This document shows positions 7,325-16,355 of a stretch of DNA of 48,108 bases, one piece after another. A program made the translations under genes and the position numbers. Source of the DNA: Alphaproteobacteria bacterium. GTDB lineage: Bacteria; Pseudomonadota; Alphaproteobacteria; Acetobacterales; Acetobacteraceae. The stretch lies in the NCBI GenBank assembly GCA_016869735.1, contig VGDL01000026.1:1-48108 (forward strand). The letters are read 5' to 3'. Every line of letters starts with the position of its first letter. Within the stretch, counting starts at the first letter, position 1. The notes under the pieces are model-generated. The model made no database searches. It worked only from the letters and a program-made list of their open reading frames with translations, and had not been told where the DNA came from.

Positions 7325-8314
7325 GTGACCGCGCCGGTGCTGGACGTGTCCGGGCTCAGCCTTGGCTTTCGCCAGGATGGGCGCATGCTGTCCATTCTGG
7401 ATGGCATTTCCTTTCGCGCCGAAGCGGGCAAGACGCTCGCGATTGTGGGCGAAAGCGGCTGCGGCAAATCGGTGGCGTCTTTGGCCATTATGGGGCTGCT
7501 GCCGGAAAACGCGGCGGTGACAGGTAGTGCCAGGCTGATGGGGCGGGAATTGATCGGCCTGCCGGCAGAAGATCGCCGGGCCTTGCGCGGCGCCGAAATG
7601 GCGATGATTTTCCAGGAACCCATGACCAGCCTGAACCCGGCCTTCACTGCCGGTGAACAGGTGGCGGAAGCGCTGCGCCTGCATCAAAAACTTGACCGCG
7701 ACGCGGCCTTCAAGGCGGCGGTCGCGATGCTGGAGAAAGTGCGCATCCCCGATGCGGCGCGACGCGCGCGACAATACCCGCATCAGCTCTCGGGCGGTAT
7801 GCGCCAGCGCGTGATGATCGCGATTGCACTCGCCTGCCGGCCCAAGCTGCTGATTGCGGATGAACCAACCACGGCGCTTGATGTGACGGTGCAGGCACAA
7901 ATCCTGGCCCTGCTGGATGATCTGAAGCGGGAGACTGGCACGGCAGTGATCCTAATCACGCATGATCTGGGGGTGGTCGCAGATCATGCCGATGATGTTG
8001 TGGTGATGTATGCCGGGCGCGTGGCGGAACAGGCGCGGGCGGCTGATCTTTTTGCGCGACCGGAACATCCCTATACTGTTGGCCTGCAGGGCGCCGCACC
8101 TGCGGCAGGGGTGCGTGGCGAAAGGCTCGCCAGCATTGAAGGCACCGTGCCGGATTTGCGCGCGCCGCCGCCTGGCTGCCGCTTTGCACCGCGCTGCCCC
8201 TTTGCCATTGCAGGCTGCGCTGAAGGCGCGCCGCCCTTGGCCGAGGTTGCGCCCGGCCATTTCAGCGCCTGCCTGCGCGCGCCGCTCGATGCCATGCTGG
8301 GGGCGGCGGCATGA
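7325..8314 (+). CDS. Peptide/opine ABC transporter ATPase (DppD-like)
   Basis: First ATPase of a peptide-type (PepT family) importer, 329 residues. Walker A is GESGCGKS, signature [16 protein letters not shown], Walker [14 protein letters not shown] and H-loop ITHDLGVV. The C-terminal oligopeptide-transport extension carries the Cys pattern [15 protein letters not shown] chose GTG 7325, with AGAGGG at 7311-7316 correctly spaced; an in-frame TTG at 7319 is the alternative. It overlaps the next ATPase by 4 nt (ATGA). Gene order D-F-A-B-C is less common than A-B-C-D-F. Substrate (di/oligopeptide, glutathione-like or opine) cannot be told from the ATPase. Confidence 0.92.
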   Translation: MTAPVLDVSGLSLGFRQDGRMLSILDGISFRAEAGKTLAIVGESGCGKSVASLAIMGLLPENAAVTGSARLMGRELIGLPAEDRRALRGAEMAMIFQEPMTSLNPAFTAGEQVAEALRLHQKLDRDAAFKAAVAMLEKVRIPDAARRARQYPHQLSGGMRQRVMIAIALACRPKLLIADEPTTALDVTVQAQILALLDDLKRETGTAVILITHDLGVVADHADDVVVMYAGRVAEQARAADLFARPEHPYTVGLQGAAPAAGVRGERLASIEGTVPDLRAPPPGCRFAPRCPFAIAGCAEGAPPLAEVAPGHFSACLRAPLDAMLGAAA

Positions 8315-9372
8315 CGGCCTTGTTGGAACTCCGCGATGTTGTGAAGCATTTCCCGGTGCGCGATGCGCTCGGCCGGCGCGCCGGTGCGGTGCATGCGGTG
8401 GATGGCGTTTCACTGGCTGTTGCGGAAGGCGAGGTGCTGGCGATTGTCGGCGAAAGCGGCTGCGGTAAATCCACACTCGGGCGTGTGATGCTGCGCTTGA
8501 TTGAACCCGATAGCGGTTCGGTACGATTTGCCGGTGAGGATCTTGCCAGCCTTTCGCCGGCCGCCTTGCGCGCGCGCAGGCGGGATATGCAGATCATTTT
8601 CCAGGACCCTTTCGGCAGCCTTGATCCGCGCATGACGGTGGCGCAGGCGATTGCGGAGCCGCTTCGGCTGCATCGCGTTGTGCCGCGCGCCGAGGAAGCA
8701 GCGCGCGTTGCCGAATTGCTCCGCCGTGTTGGCTTGCGGCCGGAAAATGCCGGGCGCTGGCCGCATGAATTCTCGGGCGGGCAGCGCCAACGCATCGCGA
8801 TTGCGCGCGCGCTTGCCAGCAATCCGCGCCTCATTATCGGGGATGAGCCTGTCAGCGCTTTGGATGTTTCCGTGCAGGCACAGGTGATCAATCTGCTGCG
8901 TGATCTGATCCGCGATTTGCGCCTGACCTTTGTTTTGGTGAGCCATGATCTTGGCGTGGTGCGCCATGTCGCAGACCGCGTTGCGGTCATGTATCTTGGC
9001 CGCCTTGTGGAAGAAGGCCCGGCTGAGCACGTGCTGGGCGCGCCGCGCCATCCCTATACGCGCGCGCTGGTGGCCGCCATGCCGGGCGCGCAGACCAAAA
9101 CGCCGCCCTTGGAAGGCGATGTGCCGAGCCCGATCGCGCCACCCTCTGGCTGTCGCTTTCATACGCGTTGCGCTTACGCCACCGAACAATGCCGCGCGGA
9201 GACGCCGCGGCTTGAAGGTGCCGCCCACGCGGTCGCCTGCCATTTTGCCGCAAGCCTGCCCGCACCCGTTGAGCGTAGTGCAGCCCTTGGCGGCGGCGAA
9301 AGATTGGCGCGGCTGCAAGGTTTTTTCCGGGGCAATGCCCCGTCACCAATCGGGATGGGAGATTACGCATGA
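8311..9372 (+). CDS. Peptide/opine ABC transporter ATPase (DppF-like)
   Basis: Second ATPase, 353 residues, pairing with the preceding one. It has Walker [14 protein letters not shown]-loop MQIIFQDPFGSLDPRM, signature [16 protein letters not shown], Walker [17 protein letters not shown] and H-loop LVSHDLGVVRHVA. The C-terminal Cys cluster is CRFHTRCAYATEQC. The tail of about 40 residues after this cluster (from about ASLPAPVERSA) is longer than usual and contains no recognised motif. ATGA overlaps join it to both neighbours. Confidence 0.93.
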   Translation: MTALLELRDVVKHFPVRDALGRRAGAVHAVDGVSLAVAEGEVLAIVGESGCGKSTLGRVMLRLIEPDSGSVRFAGEDLASLSPAALRARRRDMQIIFQDPFGSLDPRMTVAQAIAEPLRLHRVVPRAEEAARVAELLRRVGLRPENAGRWPHEFSGGQRQRIAIARALASNPRLIIGDEPVSALDVSVQAQVINLLRDLIRDLRLTFVLVSHDLGVVRHVADRVAVMYLGRLVEEGPAEHVLGAPRHPYTRALVAAMPGAQTKTPPLEGDVPSPIAPPSGCRFHTRCAYATEQCRAETPRLEGAAHAVACHFAASLPAPVERSAALGGGERLARLQGFFRGNAPSPIGMGDYA

Positions 9373-10883
9373 AAACAATGATCCGTGCGGCGCTTGCCGC
9401 TTTTGGGGTGCTCGCTGTCGCAGCAGCACCTGCCAGCGCGCAGCATTTGCGCATTGCGCTGAAGGAAGACCCCGATATTCTGGACCCGACGCTGTCGCGC
9501 ACTTTCGTCGGGCGCATTGTCTATGCGGCGCTCTGCGATAAGTTGTTTGACATCAATGAAAAACTCGAAATAGTGCCGCAACTGGCAACCGGCCATCGCT
9601 GGGAAGACCCGCGCAGCCTGATCATCACCTTGCGCGAAGGGGTGCGCTTTCACGACAATGAAGTGATGGATGCGGAAGCGGTGCGCTATTCGCTGCTGCG
9701 GCATCTGACCTTGCAGGGCAGTTTCCGCCGCAGCGAAATCGCCGATATGGAAAGCGTCGAGGTTATTGACCCGAAGACCATCCGCATTCGCCTGAAGGGA
9801 CCATCGGCTTCCTTCCTTGCGGCCCTGACGGATCGCGCAGGCATGCCGGTCAGCCCCAAGGCAGCAGAAGCACTGGGGCGCAATTTTGGCACGCGCCCGG
9901 TCTGCACCGGCCCCTTCCGGTTCGTGGAGCGTGTCGCGCAGGAACGTATCGTTGGTGAACGGTTCCCGGAATATTGGGACGCGCGGAATATCCATCTGGC
10001 GCGCGTGACCTATCTGCCGATTCCGGACAATACGGTGCGGCTTGCGAACCTCCAATCCGGCGCGGTGGAATTCGCCGAACGGATGGAACCGGATGACATC
10101 AAGACCATCCAACGCAGCCGCAATCTGCGCGCCGTTGCGGTGGATGAACTCGGCTATCAAAGCATCAGCATCAATGTTGGCAATGGAGAACGCGCCAATA
10201 CGCCCTTTGGGCGAGATGCGCGCATACGCCGTGCCTTTGAACTGGCGATTGATCGCACCGCGGTAAACCAGGTGGTCTATGAGGGCATGTATGTGCCAAC
10301 CCGCCAGCCCTTCCCACCGGCGAGCCCATTCCATGTGCGTGATTTCCCACCCACCGCGCGTGATTTGCCGCGTGCTCAGGCGCTGCTGCGCGAAGCGGGT
10401 GCCACCCTGCCCATCACGGTTGAAATGACCGTGCCGAATAATCCTGATCTGCGTCAGGTCGGTGAAGTCATTCAGGCCATGGTGAAGGAAGCGGGTTTTG
10501 ATCTGCGTCTCCGCGCCATGGAATTCGCTTCTTCCTTGCAGGCCGCCGCGCGGGGTGAGTTTGAAACCTATCTGGTCGGCTGGTCCGGCCGCACCGATCC
10601 GGATGGCAATATCTTCAGCTTCAGCCGCACTGGTGGCGGGCAGAATGATGGCCGCTATTCCAATGCGGAAGTGGATAAGCTGTTGGATGAAGCGCGCACG
10701 GAATTGGATGTAGCCAAGCGCCAGGCGCTCTACGCCCGCGCCGCACGCATCGCCTTTGGGGAGGATTTACACCGCATCTATCTTTGGCACCGCAAGAATA
10801 TCATGGCGCATAGCGCGCGGCTTTCCGGCTATCGGCCCATCGCGGATGGGCTGGTGCGGCTGCAAGGCGTGCGGTTGCAATAG
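9369..10883 (+). CDS. Peptide-type ABC transporter substrate-binding protein (SBP_bac_5)
   Basis: Periplasmic receptor, 504 residues. It has a Sec signal peptide (MKTMIRAALAAFGVLAVAAA, cleavage after ASA) and a mature start QHLRIALKEDPDILDPTLSR, typical of cluster C/family 5 receptors. Conserved landmarks are LREGVRFHDNEVMDAEAVRY and the domain-II segment RRAFELAIDRTAVNQVVYEG. The ATG overlaps the upstream ATPase stop (ATGA), an arrangement that couples receptor translation to the ATPases; receptors more often lead their operons. The substrate is unknown. Confidence 0.92.
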   Translation: MKTMIRAALAAFGVLAVAAAPASAQHLRIALKEDPDILDPTLSRTFVGRIVYAALCDKLFDINEKLEIVPQLATGHRWEDPRSLIITLREGVRFHDNEVMDAEAVRYSLLRHLTLQGSFRRSEIADMESVEVIDPKTIRIRLKGPSASFLAALTDRAGMPVSPKAAEALGRNFGTRPVCTGPFRFVERVAQERIVGERFPEYWDARNIHLARVTYLPIPDNTVRLANLQSGAVEFAERMEPDDIKTIQRSRNLRAVAVDELGYQSISINVGNGERANTPFGRDARIRRAFELAIDRTAVNQVVYEGMYVPTRQPFPPASPFHVRDFPPTARDLPRAQALLREAGATLPITVEMTVPNNPDLRQVGEVIQAMVKEAGFDLRLRAMEFASSLQAAARGEFETYLVGWSGRTDPDGNIFSFSRTGGGQNDGRYSNAEVDKLLDEARTELDVAKRQALYARAARIAFGEDLHRIYLWHRKNIMAHSARLSGYRPIADGLVRLQGVRLQ

Positions 10884-10888
10884 CCGCC

Positions 10889-11836
10889 ATGTGGGTCTGG
10901 CTTCTCCGGCGGATTGGGCAGGTACTGCCGACGCTATTCATCCTCTCGATCCTGATCTTCGGGTTGCAGCAATTGATGCCCGGCGATCCGGCGCTGATCC
11001 TGGCAGGGGAAGAACGCGGCGACCCGCAAGTGCTGGCGCAAATCCGCGCGGAACTCAGGCTGGATCGGCCGATCCATGAACAATACCTCTATTGGATCGG
11101 CAATGTGCTGACGGGTGATTTCGGCTTTTCCTGGCGTATCAGAATGCCGGTCAGTCAGCTTATTTTGGACAAGTTGCCGGTTACCGCGCAGCTTGCCGCC
11201 ATGTCCTTCATTATTGCGGTGCTGATTGGTGTGCCGGCGGGCATTCTTTCCGCCGTCAAGCGCGATCAGCCGGCGGATTGGGCGGCGAATGCTGTCGCGT
11301 TGTTTGGCATTTCGACGCCGAATTTCTGGCTTGGCATTATGATGATCCTGTTTTTCAGTGTGGAGCTGGGTTGGCTGCCGCCATCCGGTTACGTCCCACT
11401 GACCGAGGATTTCTGGCAATCCATCGCGACAACCATCATGCCGGCCTTTGTGCTCGGCACCGGCGTTGCTTCCGTGCTGATGCGCCATACGCGTGCGGCG
11501 ATGCTGACAGCGCTATCGCAGGATTATGTGCGCACGGCGCGAGCCAAGGGGCTACGCGAACGCATGGTGGTCTGGAAGCACGCGCTGCGCAACGCGCTGA
11601 TCCCCGTGGTGACCTTGGGCGCGATTGAATTTGGCCGGCTGCTGGCCGGAGCGGTACTCACCGAACAGGTCTTCACCATTCCGGGCTTTGGCAAGCTGAT
11701 TGTGGATGCGGTGTTCAACCGGGATTACCCGGTGGTGCAGGGTGTTGTGCTGGCAACTGCGCTGATTTTCGTGCTGCTCTCACTGGTGGCTGATCTGCTT
11801 TATATGGCGATCAATCCAAGGCTGCGTCAGGCATGA
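10889..11836 (+). CDS. Peptide-type ABC permease (DppB-like)
   Basis: Inner-membrane permease of 315 residues with six predicted helices. The N-terminus LLRRIGQVLPTLFILSILIF and the periplasmic segment MPGDPA are typical of DppB/OppB. The EAA loop toward the end reads AKGLRERMVVWKHALRNALIP. It follows the receptor gene after 5 nt and overlaps the next permease by 4 nt. Confidence 0.94.
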   Translation: MWVWLLRRIGQVLPTLFILSILIFGLQQLMPGDPALILAGEERGDPQVLAQIRAELRLDRPIHEQYLYWIGNVLTGDFGFSWRIRMPVSQLILDKLPVTAQLAAMSFIIAVLIGVPAGILSAVKRDQPADWAANAVALFGISTPNFWLGIMMILFFSVELGWLPPSGYVPLTEDFWQSIATTIMPAFVLGTGVASVLMRHTRAAMLTALSQDYVRTARAKGLRERMVVWKHALRNALIPVVTLGAIEFGRLLAGAVLTEQVFTIPGFGKLIVDAVFNRDYPVVQGVVLATALIFVLLSLVADLLYMAINPRLRQA

Positions 11837-12702
11837 ATGCGCCGGCCATCACCATGGGCGAAAGCCCCGCGCGCCGTGCGCTGAAGCGCTTCTTTCGCCA
11901 CAAGCTGGCGGTGTTTGGCCTGGTGGTGGTGGTGGCCTTTGTGCTGATTGCGCTGCTCGCCCCCTTCATCGCGCCCTATGATCCGCTGCAAACAAGCTGG
12001 ACCCGCATCCGCAAGCCGCCATCGGCTGAGCATTGGTTCGGCACGGATGAGAACGGGCGCGATGTGCTGTCCCGCGTCATTTGGGGCGCGCGGGCTTCGC
12101 TGATGGCGGGCGTGATTTCCGTGCTTGGCGCGTTGTTCATTGGTGTGCCGCTGGGCTTGCTCGCCGGGTTGATCGGTGGCTGGGTGGATGGGCTGATATC
12201 GCGCGTGGCGGATGCCATGCTCTCCGTCCCGTTTCTCATTCTGGCGATTGCGCTGGCGGCCTTTCTGGGACCGGCCTTGGAGAACGCCATGCTGGCGATT
12301 GCCATTACCGCATCGCCGGTTTTCGTGCGGCTGGCGCGCGGCATGGCGCTTGATGCAAAATCCACCGATTGGGTGGAAGCGGCACGAGCGCTTGGCAATC
12401 CGCCCTGGCGCATCGGGCTTTTCCATGTGCTGCCCAATATCATCCCGCCCTTGCTGGTGCAGGCAAGCCTTGCGATTGCAGAAGCAATCATCGCCGAGGC
12501 ATCGCTTTCCTTCCTGGGGCTTGGGCAGCAGCCACCGGCGCCTTCCTGGGGGTCCATGCTGAATAGCGCGCAACGGTTTTTGACTCAGGCGCCCTGGCTT
12601 TCCATCATGCCTGGGCTCGCGATTTTTGTGGTCGTGCTGGCCTTCAATCTGGTGGGCGATGGGCTGCGCGATGCCTTGGACCCAAGGGCGGATCGGAAGT
12701 GA
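11833..12702 (+). CDS. Peptide-type ABC permease (DppC-like)
   Basis: Second permease, 289 residues. It has the DppC N-terminal single helix and the periplasmic signature HWFGTDENGRDVLSRVIWGA. The EAA loop reads EAARALGNPPWRIGLFHVLP, and the C-terminal motif is SFLGLGQQPPAPSWGSML. It starts with an ATGA overlap and ends with a 1-nt (or 4-nt) overlap with the phosphatase gene, placing that enzyme in the same transcript. Confidence 0.94.
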   Translation: MNAPAITMGESPARRALKRFFRHKLAVFGLVVVVAFVLIALLAPFIAPYDPLQTSWTRIRKPPSAEHWFGTDENGRDVLSRVIWGARASLMAGVISVLGALFIGVPLGLLAGLIGGWVDGLISRVADAMLSVPFLILAIALAAFLGPALENAMLAIAITASPVFVRLARGMALDAKSTDWVEAARALGNPPWRIGLFHVLPNIIPPLLVQASLAIAEAIIAEASLSFLGLGQQPPAPSWGSMLNSAQRFLTQAPWLSIMPGLAIFVVVLAFNLVGDGLRDALDPRADRK

Positions 12703-13415
12703 TGGAAATACGCGGCGCACCTGGGCATTTGCCGCGCGGACGGCGCCTTTATGCCATTGGCGATATTCATGGCACGCTGCCGCAGCTTCGTGATCTGCAC
12801 GCGCAAATCGCCGAGGATTTGCGCCGCCGCCCCGTGGCTTCGGCCATGCTGATCCATTTGGGTGATTACGTGGATAAGGGGCCAGACTCACGCGGCGTGG
12901 TGGATTACCTTTCGGAACGCGATCCCATTCCTGGCCTGCCCACGCTCCATCTGATGGGTAATCATGAGGAAACCATGCTGGGCGCGCTTGCGGGTGATGG
13001 CGCCGCGGCATCGGATTGGTTGTGGGGCGGGGGCAGGGCGACGCTCGATTCCTGGGGTGTTGCGCCCGATGCACCGCGTGAGACCTGGCCCGAGGCGATT
13101 GCCCCGCATCAGCGCCGCTTCCTGCGCGATTTGGCGCTGTGGCATGAGGAAGGCGGCTATCTGTTCGTCCATGCCGGCATTCGCCCAGGGGTGGCGCTGG
13201 AAGATCAGTCGCGTGAGGATTTGCTCCGCATCCGGCATGATTTTCTGAATAGCCCGCGCGATCATGGGCATGTGGTGGTGCATGGGCATACGGCCGGCTT
13301 CATGCCGGTGGTGCGGGAAAACCGCATTTGCATTGATACCGCCGCCTGGTCCGGCGGGGGGCTGACGGCGGTGATGCTGGAAGGCGAAAGCCTCGCGTTT
13401 TTGCAGGCGAAGTAG
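12702..13415 (+). CDS. Calcineurin-like metallophosphatase (PrpA/ApaH-type)
   Basis: Cytoplasmic phosphoesterase of the PPP-like branch, 237 residues. All metal-binding motifs are present in order: GDIHG (about 20), GDYVDKGPDSRGVV (about 51), GNHEE (about 87), HAGIRPG (about 153) and HGHT (about 190). Family members hydrolyse phosphoprotein Ser/Thr/Tyr or diadenosine polyphosphates. Start is ATG 12702 or GTG 12699 (4-nt overlap). It is the last gene of the peptide transporter operon, which suggests coexpression with uptake. Whether it acts on the imported compound, a signalling nucleotide or a protein cannot be decided. Confidence 0.88.
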   Translation: MEIRGAPGHLPRGRRLYAIGDIHGTLPQLRDLHAQIAEDLRRRPVASAMLIHLGDYVDKGPDSRGVVDYLSERDPIPGLPTLHLMGNHEETMLGALAGDGAAASDWLWGGGRATLDSWGVAPDAPRETWPEAIAPHQRRFLRDLALWHEEGGYLFVHAGIRPGVALEDQSREDLLRIRHDFLNSPRDHGHVVVHGHTAGFMPVVRENRICIDTAAWSGGGLTAVMLEGESLAFLQAK

Positions 13416-13418
13416 CGC

Positions 13419-14348
13419 CTATTCGCGCGCCTTCCTCTTATGCCCCAACACCCCCATCAACCGCCGATCCCGCCAGGCTGAACGCTCACCAATCTTCTCC
13501 AAGGGCAGCGCTGCGCGGCGTTCTGCCGTCACGCGCGCAACTGTTGCTTCATCATACAAAAACGGCGTCTGTTCTTCCGTAATGCCGCCCATCAGCCCAC
13601 CGAACCGCGCGGCGTAATCCGCAACCCCGCCCGGCGCGTTCAAATCAATCGTCTCGAACGGCCCCATGAAGGACCAGCGGAGCCCAAGCCCATCCTTCAC
13701 GCAGGCATCCACATCCTCAACACTCATCACGCCATCGCGCACCAGGCGGAAGGCTTCGGCAACCAGCGCCGCTTGCAGCCGGTTCAGTACAAAGCCGCGG
13801 GTTTCCTTCATCGCGGTCACCGGCACCTGACCGACACGCGCCATCAAGGCACGCGTGCGTGCCACCACTTCCGGCGCGGTCCAGGGCGCGCCCACCAATT
13901 CCACGAGCGGGACCAGATAAGGCGGGTTCACCGGATGCGCGACCAGGCAGCGCGCGCGCCCCGCCAGCCCCTCGGTAAAGGCGCTGGCTGGAATGCCGGA
14001 GGTGGAGGAAGCCAGCACCACATCTGGCCCACATAGCGCATCAAGACGCGCGAAAATCTCGCGCTTTGGCTCCACGCGCTCGGGTCCGTTTTCCTGCACA
14101 TGCGCGGCACCCGCGATACATTCTTCCATGCTGGCGGCAGCGCTGATGCGGGCCGCGATGACCGCTGGCGTTTCGGTGATCAGCCCGGCATCCGCCAAAT
14201 CCTGCAAGCTTTGCCCGATCAGGCCGAGCGCGGTTTCAGAAACCCCCGCCACCGGGTCCCAAATCCGCACGCTATGGCCGGCGCGGGAGAAAACCATGGC
14301 CCAGGCACGGCCAATCAGCCCGGCCCCGATGATGGCGATTTGCTCCAT
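13419..14348 (-). CDS. 3-hydroxyacyl-CoA dehydrogenase family (lambda-crystallin-like)
   Basis: NAD-dependent dehydrogenase of 309 residues. The Rossmann motif IAIIGAGLIGRAWAMVFSRAG is at the N-terminus, and HVQENGPERVEPKREIFARL and LASSTSGIPASAF follow. HPVNPPYLVPLVELV carries the catalytic His-Pro-x-Asn of the 3-hydroxyacyl-CoA dehydrogenase fold. The single-domain length and this pattern fit the CRYL1/L-gulonate or L-carnitine dehydrogenase branch better than fatty-acid FadB. A GGGGGAAG Shine-Dalgarno precedes ATG 14348; a longer reading to 14525 lacks support. It is convergent with the phosphatase gene (stops 3 nt apart) and divergent from the xpaC-telA set. Confidence 0.88.
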   Translation of the reverse strand: MEQIAIIGAGLIGRAWAMVFSRAGHSVRIWDPVAGVSETALGLIGQSLQDLADAGLITETPAVIAARISAAASMEECIAGAAHVQENGPERVEPKREIFARLDALCGPDVVLASSTSGIPASAFTEGLAGRARCLVAHPVNPPYLVPLVELVGAPWTAPEVVARTRALMARVGQVPVTAMKETRGFVLNRLQAALVAEAFRLVRDGVMSVEDVDACVKDGLGLRWSFMGPFETIDLNAPGGVADYAARFGGLMGGITEEQTPFLYDEATVARVTAERRAALPLEKIGERSAWRDRRLMGVLGHKRKARE

Positions 14349-14409
14349 GGTGTAACTTCCCCCTTTGCCGGTCTTGATAGGGCCGGGCACAAAGGCGATG
14401 TAACGCCGC

Positions 14410-14568
14410 GTGAGCCAAAACCGCAACGCGCCTTTGCCGGCGCCACCGACCCCAACCCTACCTGTGGGCCTGAAGCGTTGGCTTGGCTTCATGCTGCTGG
14501 GCGGCACCATGGCCTTGGCGGGCATGCTCGCGCTGTGGCGCGCGGTTGCTTCGGTGCTTCCGTTGTGA
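14410..14568 (+). CDS. Small membrane protein upstream of xpaC (52 aa)
   Basis: GTG 14410 opens a 52-residue frame ending in TGA at 14566-14568, which overlaps the GTG start of the XpaC-like gene by 4 nt (GTGA). The predicted protein has a Pro-rich cytoplasmic start (NRNAPLPAPPTPTLP), then KRWLGF and one hydrophobic helix of about 20 residues (FMLLGGTMALAGMLALW). The overlap style equals that of real operon pairs here, and the intergenic space toward the divergent gene is otherwise only 61 nt. The Shine-Dalgarno is weak (AAAGGCGA). No family recognised. Confidence 0.5.
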   Translation: MSQNRNAPLPAPPTPTLPVGLKRWLGFMLLGGTMALAGMLALWRAVASVLPL

Positions 14569-15275
14569 ATAGTTTTTGGCGCCTTTGGCTACTGCCGATG
14601 ATGGGTCTCGCGCTGATACCCGCCACGCTCTTCAACCTGTTTGCAATGCGCCAGACAGCGCTGATCGGCTGCCTGCTCGGCATTGGCCTTCCCTTCATCG
14701 CCGCGCGCGTGATGAAGCGCGCTAGGCGCGGCGACGCCAAGCGTGCCGCCGTGCTCATGGGCGTGGCGGCGGGCCTCGCGACCGGGCTTGGCGCCGGGGC
14801 AGGGCCGATCATTGGGGCATTGTTCGCGCTCGGCGCCTGGGGCGGCACGCGGCTGCTTTATGCCGAAATCCCGGAAGCGGCCCCGCCCGCACCGCCGCCA
14901 CCACCACCTTCTGGCCCGCTGGCGGATGCGCGCATCAGGCTTGCCGGCATTCAAGCCCTTGCCTTGCGCGGCCGTGAAGCGCGGCTTTTGCCGGTGGCGC
15001 GGGTCATTGGCCAGGTGCTGGATGATCTGGAAGCGCGGCCCGAGCGTATCCCCCGCGCGCGCCGCTTCCTTGCCGTGCATCTGGATGGGTTGGAACGCAT
15101 CGCGACACGGCTTGAAGCCGGCGCGGCACCACCGCTCGCCTTGGGCGCGCTGCTGCGTGATCTTGAGGCCGCTGCACGGCGCTTGCGCGAAGATCTCCGC
15201 GCCGAGGAGAGCGCTGCACTCGATATCCAAGTGAAAGTTTTGGCCGATAGGCTGCGCGAGGAAGGCTATTCATGA
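14565..15275 (+). CDS. XpaC-like membrane protein (5-bromo-4-chloroindolyl phosphate hydrolysis family)
   Basis: Protein of 236 residues. Two N-terminal hydrophobic segments (WRLWLLPMMGLALIPATLF, ALIGCLLGIGLPFIAARVM) and a Gly/Ala-rich third (VAAGLATGLGAGAGPIIGAL) precede a Pro-rich hinge (APPAPPPPPPSG) and a helical cytoplasmic tail of about 125 residues. This topology and the direct partnership with a telA-family gene fit the XpaC family, which has no proven biochemical activity. Start GTG 14565 overlaps the preceding small ORF by 4 nt. The gene ends overlapping telA by 4 nt (ATGA). A longer reading from 14100 lies antisense to the dehydrogenase and is not credible. Confidence 0.72.
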   Translation: MNSFWRLWLLPMMGLALIPATLFNLFAMRQTALIGCLLGIGLPFIAARVMKRARRGDAKRAAVLMGVAAGLATGLGAGAGPIIGALFALGAWGGTRLLYAEIPEAAPPAPPPPPPSGPLADARIRLAGIQALALRGREARLLPVARVIGQVLDDLEARPERIPRARRFLAVHLDGLERIATRLEAGAAPPLALGALLRDLEAAARRLREDLRAEESAALDIQVKVLADRLREEGYS

Positions 15276-16333
15276 GCGACATTATCGTGACCCCTGAGGA
15301 ACGCCGGGCCGAGGTTGAACGCCTCGCCGCGCAGCTTGATGTGACGGACCCGGCCGCGGTGCTCCGCTTCGGGCAGGAAGCGCAGACCCGCGCCTCGGCG
15401 GCAGCCGATGCCATGCTGGAAGGGGCGAAGAATCGCGAAGCGGGGGAGGCTGGGCAGACGCTTGGCAACTTGTTGACCGCGCTGCGCGGCTTTGACGTTT
15501 CGGGCCTTGCCGAAAAGCCAGGCTTCTTTGCGCGCATGTTCAATAAGGCGGGCGCTGAGGCTGCGCAGGTGGTCAGCCGCTATGAGGGGTTGAAGGATCA
15601 GGTGGAGGCGATAGGCGACAAGCTGGACGCGCATCGCACGCGGCTTTTGGAAGATGTCGAAAAGCTTGAACGCCTTTATGGCGCCACGCTTGATTGGTTC
15701 CATGGTCTTGGTGATCACATCGCCGCTGGCGCGATTGTGCTGAACAACACCGATACCGTCGCCATTCCGGAAGCCGAAGCCAAGGCGACGTCAGGTGATA
15801 TGTTGGCCGCGCAAAAGCTGCGTGATTTGCGTGCCGCGCGCGATGAGCTTGACCGGCGCATTCACGATCTGCGCCTCACGCGGCAGGTCGCGATGCAAGC
15901 GCTGCCTTCCATCCGGCTCATTCAAGAAAATGATAAGGCCTTAGCAGCGAAGATCCAATCCGTGGTGGCCAATACCGTGCCGCTGTGGCGCCAGCAGCTT
16001 GCGCAAGCACTCGCCATTCAGCGCATGCGCGATGCGGGGCAGACGCTGAAGCAGGCCAATGACCTGACCAATCAATTGCTGACCGCGAATGCGGAGCGGC
16101 TACGCCAGGGCAATGCCGAAGCGCGGAATGAGATTGAGCGCGGCGTTTTCGATCTGGGTGCGGTAAAGCAGGCCAATGCCCTGCTGGTCGCCACCATTGA
16201 AGACAGCCTAACCATCGCCGAACGCGCGCGTTTGCAGCGCGCCGGTGCGGCGGTGGAATTGGACAAGGCGGAAGCCGAAATCCGCCGCGCGCTGATGGCC
16301 TCCAAGGCACAAGCGCCCAGCCCCCGCACCTAA
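15272..16333 (+). CDS. TelA/KlaA-family toxic anion resistance protein
   Basis: Cytoplasmic, mostly alpha-helical protein of 353 residues, close to the usual TelA length. The long coiled-coil core includes YEGLKDQVEAIGDKLDAHRT and LEDVEKLERLYGATLDWFHG. The conserved C-terminal half has LPSIRLIQENDKALAAKIQS, TVPLWRQQLAQALAIQRMRD and TLKQANDLTNQLLTANAERL. Plasmid TelA was named for tellurite resistance; chromosomal members are tied to envelope stress and have unknown mechanism. It is coupled to xpaC and, through it, to the small membrane ORF. It ends 22 nt before a Bug receptor gene that has its own AGGAG site. Confidence 0.88.
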   Translation: MSDIIVTPEERRAEVERLAAQLDVTDPAAVLRFGQEAQTRASAAADAMLEGAKNREAGEAGQTLGNLLTALRGFDVSGLAEKPGFFARMFNKAGAEAAQVVSRYEGLKDQVEAIGDKLDAHRTRLLEDVEKLERLYGATLDWFHGLGDHIAAGAIVLNNTDTVAIPEAEAKATSGDMLAAQKLRDLRAARDELDRRIHDLRLTRQVAMQALPSIRLIQENDKALAAKIQSVVANTVPLWRQQLAQALAIQRMRDAGQTLKQANDLTNQLLTANAERLRQGNAEARNEIERGVFDLGAVKQANALLVATIEDSLTIAERARLQRAGAAVELDKAEAEIRRALMASKAQAPSPRT

Positions 16334-16355
16334 AAAACAACAGGAGAAGCTTCAG

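Noticed and set aside
11827-13074. Minus-strand open frame (415 codons)
   Set aside because: Antisense to the DppC-like permease and the phosphatase, both of which have complete family motifs.
14100-14564. Upstream extension of the XpaC-like protein
   Set aside because: The extension lies antisense to the dehydrogenase start and its promoter, and shows no family similarity; the GTG at 14565 is a better start.
15272-16333. Plasmid-borne tellurite resistance island
   Set aside because: Only the TelA-family gene is present; no terZABCDE, kla or plasmid functions, and composition equals the surroundings.
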